This document shows positions 1 through 4,932 of a DNA stretch of 5,270 bases, one piece after another; position 1 is the first letter of the stretch, and every line of letters starts with the position of its first letter. This DNA comes from Lachnospiraceae bacterium (GTDB lineage: Bacteria > Bacillota > Clostridia > Lachnospirales > Lachnospiraceae): NCBI GenBank assembly GCA_014804495.1, contig JAAUZS010000051.1, positions 14,947-20,216 on the forward strand, written 5' to 3'. Both the position numbers and the translations under genes were made by a program. A model generated the notes under the pieces. The model did no database searches and was not told where the DNA came from. It was given only the letters and a program-made list of their open reading frames with translations.

Positions 1-62
1 GGGAGTTTCTCTCTTGACTCTCTTGCAGTTGTTTCAGTATTGGGGGATTTTAATGGTTCCAT
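1..62 (-). CDS. 5' end of an unrecognised leftward gene (partial)
   Basis: On the minus strand an ATG at 62 opens a frame that stays open to the window edge, giving MEPLKSPNTETTARESREKL followed by an incomplete codon for proline. The start is supported by AGGAG (plus-strand 70-74), seven bases upstream, which is typical spacing for this genome. The visible residues are hydrophilic with no signal peptide or membrane segment. About 20 residues are too few to identify a family and I do not recognise it. The opposite strand is also open from 1 to 147 but has no visible start, so the minus-strand reading is preferred because of its ribosome binding site. Coding status is an inference from start context only. 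Confidence 0.45.
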   Translation of the reverse strand, partial: MEPLKSPNTETTARESREKL

Positions 63-90
63 GTTAGGGCTCCTATATAATTTGCAACGA

Positions 91-150
91 ATGTCAAAAG
101 GTGTGTTTTTTAGGCTGAGGGGCAGATTGCATAAAAGCAACTTTTGACAT
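91..150. repeat. 10-bp perfect inverted repeat in the leader of the leftward gene
   Basis: ATGTCAAAAG at 91-100 is exactly inverted as CTTTTGACAT at 141-150, with a 40-base spacer. Each arm contains TTGACA in one orientation, so the arms could be -35 elements facing away from each other or the half-sites of a regulator. No well-spaced -10 follows either one. The repeat lies between the putative leftward gene start at 62 and the tRNA cassette. The rest of 150-287 shows no gene or strong signal. Confidence 0.4.
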
Positions 151-287
151 ATGAAACTAATTTTTCAACCTATGGGATTAACTTATCATAACACTCTGCA
201 TAAGTCAAATGTTCCTCTATTTATGCGATTACCGGAGAATGGTTAAGGAAATGAGTGAAAAAAATGGAGAGAAAATGAAAAAATGTA

Positions 288-316
288 TTGACTTTTTTGA
301 AACGCGATAGTAAGAT
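288..316 (+). promoter_or_regulatory. Promoter of the tRNA-Leu gene
   Basis: TTGACT at 288-293 and TAAGAT at 311-316 are separated by exactly 17 bases. This places the transcription start near 322-324, about 15 bases before the mature tRNA 5' end. The -35 matches consensus at five of six positions and the -10 at four of six. It is the only convincing promoter upstream of the tRNA and makes the gene an independent transcription unit. Confidence 0.7.
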
Positions 317-338
317 ATTACTTGCATTGTTAATATGC

Positions 339-422
339 GCGGAAGTGTCGGAACTGGCAGACGAGCAAGACTAAGGATCTTGTGATGGTTACATCGTGTG
401 GGTTCAAGTCCCATCTTCCGCA
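339..422 (+). tRNA. tRNA-Leu, anticodon AAG (reads CUU/CUC)
   Basis: A complete type II (long variable arm) tRNA folds here. The acceptor GCGGAAG (339-345) pairs with CTTCCGC (415-421), followed by discriminator A422. The D stem is TCG/CGA (348-350/362-364). The anticodon stem CAAGA (366-370) pairs with TCTTG (378-382) around the loop CTAAGGA, so the anticodon at 373-375 is AAG. The variable arm has GATG/CATC (384-387/392-395), and the T stem GTGGG/CCCAT encloses TTCAAGT. The long variable arm, discriminator A and D-loop sequence fit leucine. CCA is not encoded (GAT follows) and must be added enzymatically. A34 is unusual: bacteria normally use GAG for CUU/CUC, and A34 would be deaminated to inosine by TadA. 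It is flanked by its own promoter and terminator. Confidence 0.95.
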
Positions 423-425
423 GAT

Positions 426-460
426 AAAGAGCTTAGTAAACACTAGGCTCTTTAATTTTT
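426..460 (+). terminator. Rho-independent terminator of tRNA-Leu
   Basis: AAAGAGCTTAGT (426-437) pairs with ACTAGGCTCTTT (442-453) as a 12-bp stem with one T-G wobble and an AAAC tetraloop. It is followed by AATTTTT (454-460). It begins four bases after the discriminator and ends the tRNA cassette. Read on the minus strand there is no adjacent U-tract, so it probably does not stop the convergent peptidase transcript. Confidence 0.9.
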
Positions 461-506
461 GTGTTGCATAGTTGAAAAATCAGACTTACTAAAATTTGTT
501 TTTACC

Positions 507-522
507 GGTAAATTGATTTACC
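507..522 (-). terminator. Weak hairpin just after the S51 peptidase stop codon
   Basis: Read leftward, GGTAAA and TTTACC form a 6-bp stem with a TCAA loop, starting one base after the TGA stop at 524-526. The following bases are AT-rich but not a clean U-tract, so it is at best a weak terminator or a 3'-end stabilising hairpin for the leftward operon. Confidence 0.3.
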
Positions 523-523
523 A

Positions 524-1264
524 TCATTCTTTTAACACTAATACTTCGCCATTCTTGCAAATCATTTCCAAATTGCCATTCTTTATACGATATGCTTCGC
601 CGTGCAATATTTCCGTACCATTCTCTATAGTAATATAGCTTCCATCATTCAATGCCAATATTTCATGGGTGTAACTATCTCTATATGTAATATCTTCTAT
701 TACTCTAAGACCATCAAGATAATCATCCTTTATCGATTGATAATGAGGAAGAATATTAGTCTTTGTTAATCCCAATCCTGAAATCCATCTGTTGAAATTT
801 GTATCAACAGCTTCCCCTTCAAGCTCCGGCGCAGCATACACATTGGATGCACAATTCATCGAACCTGCACTCCATGCTATAAGCAAGCCTTTAAAACCGA
901 TTAACCTCTCTTTTAATCCTATTTTTTTCATAAAGGTGTTCTGTATGGGAACATGTCCGCCCGCTAAAAGGATAACATCCATCTCCGGGAGTTTTTCAAT
1001 CAGTTTCTCATTTCTATCATCGCATATTTCTATATGCGAAATGCTTAATCCGCTCATAGGAAATGCTTCCTTCAGGCATGCGCATACACTGTCATTTATT
1101 TCATGTTCATTTGGCGAAGCACAAATAATCATTACTTTAGAATCTTCCACCCATAACTCTTTCAATTTATCGAGCAGTCCGTTATCTGTAGGAAAAACAG
1201 ACGGAATCCTTTTTCCATTATTCTTAATTGAACCACCTAATGAACTTGTTAATATTATATTCAT
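524..1264 (-). CDS. S51-family serine peptidase (PepE / dipeptidase E-like)
   Basis: A 246-residue cytoplasmic protein of the class-I glutamine-amidotransferase-like fold, peptidase family S51. Known members are E. coli aspartyl dipeptidase PepE (229 aa) and cyanophycinases. Visible landmarks are the strand-turn LLAGGH (99-104), the nucleophile elbow AWSAGS (130-135) with likely nucleophile Ser132, and LPHYQS with likely catalytic His174. The motif aligning to PepE's LPEG (Glu192) reads LNDGS, so Asp207 occupies the third triad position. There is no signal peptide. The start is set by AAGGAG (plus-strand 1273-1278), eight bases upstream. It is the second gene of a leftward operon, 32 bases after the pyrophosphatase-like gene. 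A role in degrading small, perhaps Asp-containing, peptides follows from the family; the substrate cannot be read from the sequence. Confidence 0.85.
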   Translation of the reverse strand: MNIILTSSLGGSIKNNGKRIPSVFPTDNGLLDKLKELWVEDSKVMIICASPNEHEINDSVCACLKEAFPMSGLSISHIEICDDRNEKLIEKLPEMDVILLAGGHVPIQNTFMKKIGLKERLIGFKGLLIAWSAGSMNCASNVYAAPELEGEAVDTNFNRWISGLGLTKTNILPHYQSIKDDYLDGLRVIEDITYRDSYTHEILALNDGSYITIENGTEILHGEAYRIKNGNLEMICKNGEVLVLKE

Positions 1265-1296
1265 CCGTACTGCTCCTTCAAAAAAATATCAGAATT

Positions 1297-1644
1297 CTAC
1301 CTCCTTATCATTATACCTTTCATATATAGGCTTTCGTTATGGGTTTGATAAATCAATTGCTTTTCTTCCTCTGTACACCCGATTAGAATTTTGATTTCAG
1401 AATCTCGTTTCATCAAATCAACAGTACACATTATGGCATCTATTCGCTTATTACCCGTTCCAACCCACACATCAATACCCGCACCATCCATCGATGAAGT
1501 GTTCTTCAAATATCCGTAATCAACCTTGTATATAAAATCCGGATACTTTGGATGTGCTGTCCCTTTTGGTCTGTCTATAACTATTTCTGAATTTTCCACT
1601 AATTTATCCAATGTCTCCCAAAAACTATTGTCCGAAATATTCAT
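1297..1644 (-). CDS. Small inorganic-pyrophosphatase-like protein, catalytic residues altered
   Basis: A 115-residue soluble protein resembling the core of family I inorganic pyrophosphatase (E. coli Ppa, about 175 aa). The best match is YGYLKNTSSMDGAGID (43-58), which aligns without gaps to E. coli YGYINHTLSLDGDPVD (Tyr55-Asp70). Asp65 and Asp70 are kept as Asp53 and Asp58, but the general-base Asp67 is Ala55. Upstream, IVIDRPKGT (21-29) resembles the VIEIPKGS strand. KYE is KYP here, and roughly 16 residues that carry Arg43 in E. coli are absent. The C-terminal part of the enzyme is also shortened. It therefore has the fold signature but probably not standard pyrophosphate hydrolysis. Such short versions are often simply labelled pyrophosphatase. 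GGAGG (1651-1655) lies six bases before the ATG. It is the first gene of the operon with the S51 peptidase. Confidence 0.75.
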   Translation of the reverse strand: MNISDNSFWETLDKLVENSEIVIDRPKGTAHPKYPDFIYKVDYGYLKNTSSMDGAGIDVWVGTGNKRIDAIMCTVDLMKRDSEIKILIGCTEEEKQLIYQTHNESLYMKGIMIRR

Positions 1645-1657
1645 TTACATCCTCCGC

Positions 1658-1673
1658 TGGCAGAAATTTGCCA
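1658..1673. promoter_or_regulatory. Operator-like dyad over the operon's transcription start
   Basis: TGGCA at 1658-1662 is inverted as TGCCA at 1669-1673 with a six-base AT-rich centre. It sits immediately downstream of the -10 and covers the predicted start of transcription, a classic repressor position. As RNA it could also be a small 5' hairpin. No regulator can be named. Confidence 0.35.
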
Positions 1674-1674
1674 T

Positions 1675-1703
1675 ATTATATCATTATGCCTTATATAGAT
1701 CAA
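1675..1703 (-). promoter_or_regulatory. Extended -10 promoter of the pyrophosphatase-like/S51 operon
   Basis: Read leftward, TTGATC (1703-1698) and TATAAT (1680-1675) are separated by 17 bases. A TG dinucleotide one base before the -10 makes it an extended -10. Transcription would start near 1668, giving a leader of about 24 bases that contains the GGAGG ribosome binding site. Confidence 0.8.
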
Positions 1704-1821
1704 TCGCATGATACAAAGCTGATTTTCTTATAACTTTTACTGTTTTTCTCGAAATACTCTTGCATGTTACTTGCAACATACCGTATAATATTCAAAACGT
1801 AACTAATTATTTATATGTATT

Positions 1822-1852
1822 AACAATTGTTCTCTTAAGGAAATTTTCCTTA
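1822..1852. promoter_or_regulatory. Two adjacent palindromes in the divergent control region
   Basis: AACAATTGTT (1822-1831) is a perfect 10-bp palindrome. Four bases on, TAAGGAAA-T-TTTCCTTA (1836-1852) is a perfect 17-bp dyad with a one-base centre. They lie between the leftward operon promoter (1675-1703) and the hicB promoter (1945-1973), in a stretch with no credible gene. Regulator-binding sites are the simplest reading. The dyads lack a U-tract, so they are poor terminators. Confidence 0.35.
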
Positions 1853-1944
1853 TCCGATTTTAGACTCTTTCCGCCACCGGAATCAATCTCCATATATTAA
1901 ACATACAATATTTTTATAAGCTATGTAAATAAAAATCCGTACAA

Positions 1945-1973
1945 TTGACATACGTATTAACACGTGTTATAAT
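1945..1973 (+). promoter_or_regulatory. Perfect consensus promoter with embedded tandem palindromes (hicAB promoter/operator)
   Basis: TTGACA (1945-1950) and TATAAT (1968-1973) are both exact consensus with a 17-base spacer, and TG at 1965-1966 adds an extended -10. The spacer carries ATACGTAT (1950-1957) and TAACACGTGTTA (1958-1969), palindromes whose centres are 10 bp apart, so both face the same side of the helix. HicB antitoxins with a C-terminal DNA-binding domain are known to repress their own promoters, and this placement between -35 and -10 fits a HicB operator. Transcription would start near 1980. Confidence 0.85.
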
Positions 1974-2003
1974 GAATTTGCTTAAGAAAAGGATCTGTCC
2001 CAT

Positions 2004-2105
2004 ATGCCAATGACATCTTTTGAAATGCTTAAGTACTTAAAGAAAGTTTCATGGAGGTATCTTAATGCGCAAATTATTTTATCCCGCCATCTTTCATACG
2101 GCTGA
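2004..2105 (+). pseudogene. hicA: Truncated hicA toxin remnant upstream of hicB
   Basis: An ATG at 2004 with AAGGA (1989-1993) ten bases upstream opens the reading MPMTSFEMLKYLKKVSW. This matches the typical HicA N-terminus (MPMTGKEMLKLLKK-x-x-W) in sequence and in position, directly before hicB. HicA mRNA interferases are about 60 residues and need a downstream G-S-H-H motif with the catalytic histidine. None of that is present. After about codon 15 the frame runs through the hicB ribosome binding site and 41 bases into hicB out of frame, stopping at TGA 2103-2105 (33 codons in all). The simplest account is an internal deletion of roughly 40 codons that joined the hicA start to the hicB leader. 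The toxin is inactive as encoded here. Confidence 0.7.
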
Positions 2106-2466
2106 AGAAGGTGGTTTCTGGATAACTTTTCCCGATCTCCCGGAATGTATGACTCAGGGCGACGACATGCAGAACGCTTACGAAATGGCTGTTGATGCCC
2201 TTGGTCTTGCTATTTCCAGCCGTAAGAAAGAACGATTGGATATTCCTGTCCCTTCAAAGCCTCATGAAATAAGTACCTCGGCAGATGAGTATTGTGTTGT
2301 TATCGAATTTGACATGCTCGCTTACCAAAAACGTACCAATTCCAAAGCAGTTAAAAAAACACTCACCATCCCTGAATGGCTTAACGAAGAAGCCGTCTCT
2401 CTCGGCATAAATTTTTCACAGGTATTACAGGAGGCATTATTACAGAAAATTAATGCTAAACTTTGA
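2065..2466 (+). CDS. hicB: HicB-family antitoxin (orphan)
   Basis: A 133-residue type II antitoxin. Residues 1-50 form the HicB partial RNase H-like domain: FYPAIFHTAEEGGFWITF, then PDLPECMTQGDD and AYEMAVDALGLAI. A linker of about 40 residues leads to a C-terminal DNA-binding domain (about 93-129) beginning SKAVKKTLTIPEWLNEEA, a ribbon-helix-helix-type strand and helices. HicB normally binds and neutralises HicA and represses the hicAB promoter. Here the C-terminal domain and the promoter palindromes are intact, but hicA is a remnant and no toxin gene follows. GGAGG (2053-2057) lies seven bases before the ATG. It may now act only as a DNA-binding repressor, or neutralise HicA toxins encoded elsewhere; both are inference. 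CTT and CTC supply 8 of its 13 leucine codons. Confidence 0.9.
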   Translation: MRKLFYPAIFHTAEEGGFWITFPDLPECMTQGDDMQNAYEMAVDALGLAISSRKKERLDIPVPSKPHEISTSADEYCVVIEFDMLAYQKRTNSKAVKKTLTIPEWLNEEAVSLGINFSQVLQEALLQKINAKL

Positions 2467-2468
2467 GG

Positions 2469-2488
2469 CTAAATTAGTTTAGGTTTTT
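2469..2488 (+). terminator. Possible weak terminator after hicB
   Basis: CTAAA (2469-2473) and TTTAG (2478-2482) form a short AT-rich stem with a TTAG loop, then G and five T residues (2484-2488). It lies right after the hicB stop in the 26-base gap before the convergent lipoprotein gene. The stem is weak, so readthrough is likely. No better terminator is visible for either convergent gene. Confidence 0.3.
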
Positions 2489-2492
2489 ATGA

Positions 2493-4007
2493 CTAATGCC
2501 AATCAGGCACATTTCCAAAATCAACTACTATCCCGGTGATACAGGTATCTTCATACATGGTTCCGGGATATACATCCTCTATTACAAATTTAAATGTCAC
2601 TTCCGAACCGTTCGCCACCCTGATGTCACCTTGAGGCAACGTGAAATATTGGGGGTTTATGGTGTCCTCAAGTTCAAGACGGGCGTATGGTTTATCATAA
2701 ACATACATCATAAGGGTTTTTACCCTGCCGTTTTCCTGCCATACTTTCTCATCTCTGGCGTAACCGTTTACTATACAAATCTGCGTATAATCTATATATC
2801 CGTCTTCACCATAACCACCTGTCCTTAATATACGATTTCCGCTCGACTCTATAAGGCTTCCGGAGAATACAATCCGGTCATAGATGATATATTCTCCTAT
2901 TCCGGCACCTTCTGCGCCCTCTGCCCATGCAAATTCTCTGTTTTGATAAACGGTATTGTCAGCGCAGTAACGGTCTGAAGCAGAGGCAAGCTCCGATGAA
3001 GCAGTTACCTGATTAGCACTATCATTTATATGACACCATTTACTACAACCAGGTGAATGCCAGTCCTCAAAACCAAAATTGGGTGCATCCTGTGTTTTCT
3101 CAAAACTACAAAACATATCATCTTCCCAATCGTCGTATGTACCTCCCAGCATTCCATAAAAAAAGCTTCCTATTTCCGGAGTTAAAAGCAATGGCTCCGA
3201 TGGCACATTAATCTGAGTCGTCACAGAATATTCCATTTTAATCCCGTTTGCTGCTGCGTATGCTTCTACCTCCTTACCGGTTTCTTCCTTACTCCATACC
3301 ACATAAAAAAGCATTTCATCTCCACAGCCGTCAAAGGCATCTTTTTCAATGATTACATCTCCCGACCAGAAATTAACCCGGGTAAGCTGCTCATTTCCGG
3401 CAAACGCCCGCTCTCCGATTTTTTCCATAAACCATATATGATAATCTACATCGTACAAATTACAATTTTCAAAGGCACCAGCCTTCACTTCTTTCAAATT
3501 ATAGCATTCTGATAAATTAACATCTTCAATACCTGTATTTCTAAAAGCGCTGCTTCCTATTATTTCAACAGATTCAGGAATATGTACACTTTTCAATTTG
3601 ATATCCTCAAAGACATTATCGCCTATTTCTACAACGGAATATCCAAACAGTGTATCAGGAATTTCTATTTCATTATCCATTGGCATGTTTTCTTGCAAAT
3701 AATTCTTATATTTCTCTCTCAGCCCGGTAACCACTGCACCGTTATCATTAATTTTATAAAAAAACATATCCTCTGCCGTAATGTTTGACATAAGGTCTGT
3801 TTCATCTTCATCTTGCTCCTGCTCTTCTTCGGCTACAGTATTGTCCGGCTCCGCTTCATTTGATACTTCCTCACTCTCTGCTTCCGTATCCTGCGGTTCT
3901 ACGGTTTCCGTTACTATGGCAGAAGTCACTTCGGCTGTTTGTCCGCAGCCATAGATGCTAAAAGCTAAAATTAATATTGCACATATATTTATAAGACGTT
4001 TTCGCAT
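2493..4007 (-). CDS. Secreted lipoprotein with BspA-type leucine-rich repeats and C-terminal beta-sandwich domain
   Basis: A 504-residue surface lipoprotein. Residues 1-20 are a basic-hydrophobic signal peptide ending in IYG-C, so Cys21 is the likely lipidated residue; Tyr at -2 is not ideal for a lipobox. Residues 22-72 are a very acidic Glu/Asp/Thr tether. Residues 113-260 carry BspA-type (LRR_5) repeats, for example VVEIGDNVFEDIKLKSVHIP, then IIGSSAF, EVKAGAF, KIGERAF and IIEKDAF. Residues about 325-495 (ASSEL, AWAEG..G.GIGEYI, INGYAR-type, IEDVYPGTMYEDTCI) resemble the galactose-binding-like domain found in NADase-type and other surface proteins, suggesting glycan binding. GGGGTGG (4014-4020) is six bases before the ATG and overlaps the upstream gene's stop. 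It is the second gene of the operon with the phosphoesterase. The ligand is unknown. Confidence 0.85.
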   Translation of the reverse strand: MRKRLINICAILILAFSIYGCGQTAEVTSAIVTETVEPQDTEAESEEVSNEAEPDNTVAEEEQEQDEDETDLMSNITAEDMFFYKINDNGAVVTGLREKYKNYLQENMPMDNEIEIPDTLFGYSVVEIGDNVFEDIKLKSVHIPESVEIIGSSAFRNTGIEDVNLSECYNLKEVKAGAFENCNLYDVDYHIWFMEKIGERAFAGNEQLTRVNFWSGDVIIEKDAFDGCGDEMLFYVVWSKEETGKEVEAYAAANGIKMEYSVTTQINVPSEPLLLTPEIGSFFYGMLGGTYDDWEDDMFCSFEKTQDAPNFGFEDWHSPGCSKWCHINDSANQVTASSELASASDRYCADNTVYQNREFAWAEGAEGAGIGEYIIYDRIVFSGSLIESSGNRILRTGGYGEDGYIDYTQICIVNGYARDEKVWQENGRVKTLMMYVYDKPYARLELEDTINPQYFTLPQGDIRVANGSEVTFKFVIEDVYPGTMYEDTCITGIVVDFGNVPDWH

Positions 4008-4019
4008 AATTTTCCACCC

Positions 4020-4871
4020 CTACATTTCTTTTACCGCCTGTTCCCAGCATTCTTCCGGAACATCAGGCCAGTTACACTTTCCATATTTATCTTTACATAG
4101 CTCCATTGCTCTTGCTAAGACTGTGCCATGCGATACTTCACCCGTTCTCAATAAGTTTTCTGATACTTTACACCAATATGGAGCTTTTTTACTTAATCCT
4201 GAGGAATGTAAATCCGCAATAACGGTTTCTACATCATAATCCAGACTGATAAACTCGTAGTCCCACATATCCTGCATTCCATTTAATATCATAAATTGCG
4301 CTTTGCCGTTACTATTCATTGAAAAACCTACCGAACCGGCATTAAGCACAGATTTTCCATTATGCTCTATTTTGCCTTGTATATGGGTATGTCCGCATAA
4401 AATATAATCGCTTGAATTACTTTCCATAATCTGAAACGTATTTTCATTGTCGGGCAGCAATTTTTCATTTACTTTTCGGGGTGAACCATGACAGATTGTT
4501 ATTGGTAATAAACCGTCGAATTCAAGTTCCTCTTTAAGTGAAAGAGATTTGAAAAATTGCAAATCTTTTGGTTCTAAATTGTGATATGTATAGTAAAGAC
4601 AGCCTGTAGTTGAATCATATTCATTCCAGCCTTTTGGCTCTTTTTCATAATTTATCCAATAATCTTCCTTATTTCCCTTAATAAAAAAACATTTATGCTT
4701 TTCTTTTACGGAATATAATATATCCATTGTTTTTTGGGGATATGCCAGTTCACCAAGATAATCTCCAAGAAAGATAAATGTGTCTATTCCTATATTTTCC
4801 GCATAATCCAGACATTTTTGTAAAGCGGCATAGTTGCCATGTATATCTGATAATACCGCTATATTCAGCAT
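4020..4871 (-). CDS. Calcineurin-like metallophosphoesterase (YfcE/MJ0936-type)
   Basis: A cytoplasmic binuclear-metal phosphoesterase, 283 residues from the ATG at 4871. Metal-site motifs appear in order: SDIHGN (Asp9, His11), GDYLGE (Asp37), GNKED (Asn67), CHGSP (His128) and GHTH (His161, His163). The usual GNHD/GNCD is GNKE, with Lys68 where protein phosphatases have a catalytic His; small phosphodiesterases of this family also lack that His. The roughly 60-residue tail after 220 (to PEECWEQAVKEM) lies beyond the core and I do not recognise it. The frame extends upstream to a GTG at 4907, but that lacks a ribosome binding site and falls in a direct repeat. The ATG at 4871 has AAAGGA seven bases upstream. 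It is the first gene of the operon, 12 bases before the lipoprotein. Substrate unknown; phosphodiesters or phosphomonoesters are the family range. Confidence 0.88.
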   Translation of the reverse strand: MLNIAVLSDIHGNYAALQKCLDYAENIGIDTFIFLGDYLGELAYPQKTMDILYSVKEKHKCFFIKGNKEDYWINYEKEPKGWNEYDSTTGCLYYTYHNLEPKDLQFFKSLSLKEELEFDGLLPITICHGSPRKVNEKLLPDNENTFQIMESNSSDYILCGHTHIQGKIEHNGKSVLNAGSVGFSMNSNGKAQFMILNGMQDMWDYEFISLDYDVETVIADLHSSGLSKKAPYWCKVSENLLRTGEVSHGTVLARAMELCKDKYGKCNWPDVPEECWEQAVKEM

Positions 4872-4878
4872 ATTACTA

Positions 4879-4884
4879 TCCTTT
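4879..4884 (-). promoter_or_regulatory. Ribosome binding site fixing the phosphoesterase start
   Basis: AAAGGA on the minus strand, seven bases before the ATG at 4871. It decides the start in favour of 4871 over the in-frame GTG at 4907. Confidence 0.75.
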
Positions 4885-4932
4885 CCCAACCCAAATATCA
4901 TAACCACAGAAGCGATTAAAGTATATCACTCC

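Noticed and set aside
1..147. Plus-strand frame open from the window edge to a TGA at 145-147
   Set aside because: There is no recognisable motif and it overlaps the minus-strand start that has a well-placed AGGAG. It could be a gene end, but nothing supports it.
239..310. Short plus-strand frame of 23 codons before the tRNA
   Set aside because: The purine-rich sequence upstream is too close to the ATG for a normal ribosome binding site, and the frame covers the tRNA promoter.
229..414. 61-codon minus-strand frame starting MGLEPTRCNHHK
   Set aside because: It is antisense to the tRNA; the start is the reverse complement of the T arm, a common artefact.
792..1394. 200-codon plus-strand open frame
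   Set aside because: It lies antisense across the S51 peptidase and the end of the pyrophosphatase-like gene, both of which have clear family motifs and ribosome binding sites; the plus frame has neither.
1784..1789. TATAAT on the plus strand as a second rightward promoter
   Set aside because: The sequence 17-18 bases upstream (TTGCAT or TGCATG) is a poor -35 and nothing obvious would be transcribed.
1807..1893. 28-codon minus-strand frame beginning MEIDSGGGKS
   Set aside because: No ribosome binding site, no family match, and it runs through the palindromes at 1822-1852; probably chance.
2496..2828. 110-codon plus-strand frame inside the lipoprotein gene
   Set aside because: It is antisense to the beta-sandwich domain and has no start context.
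4872..4907. Upstream GTG start adding 12 residues to the phosphoesterase
   Set aside because: No ribosome binding site, the sequence is part of the direct repeat, and the family normally begins just before the SDIHGN strand, as the ATG at 4871 does.
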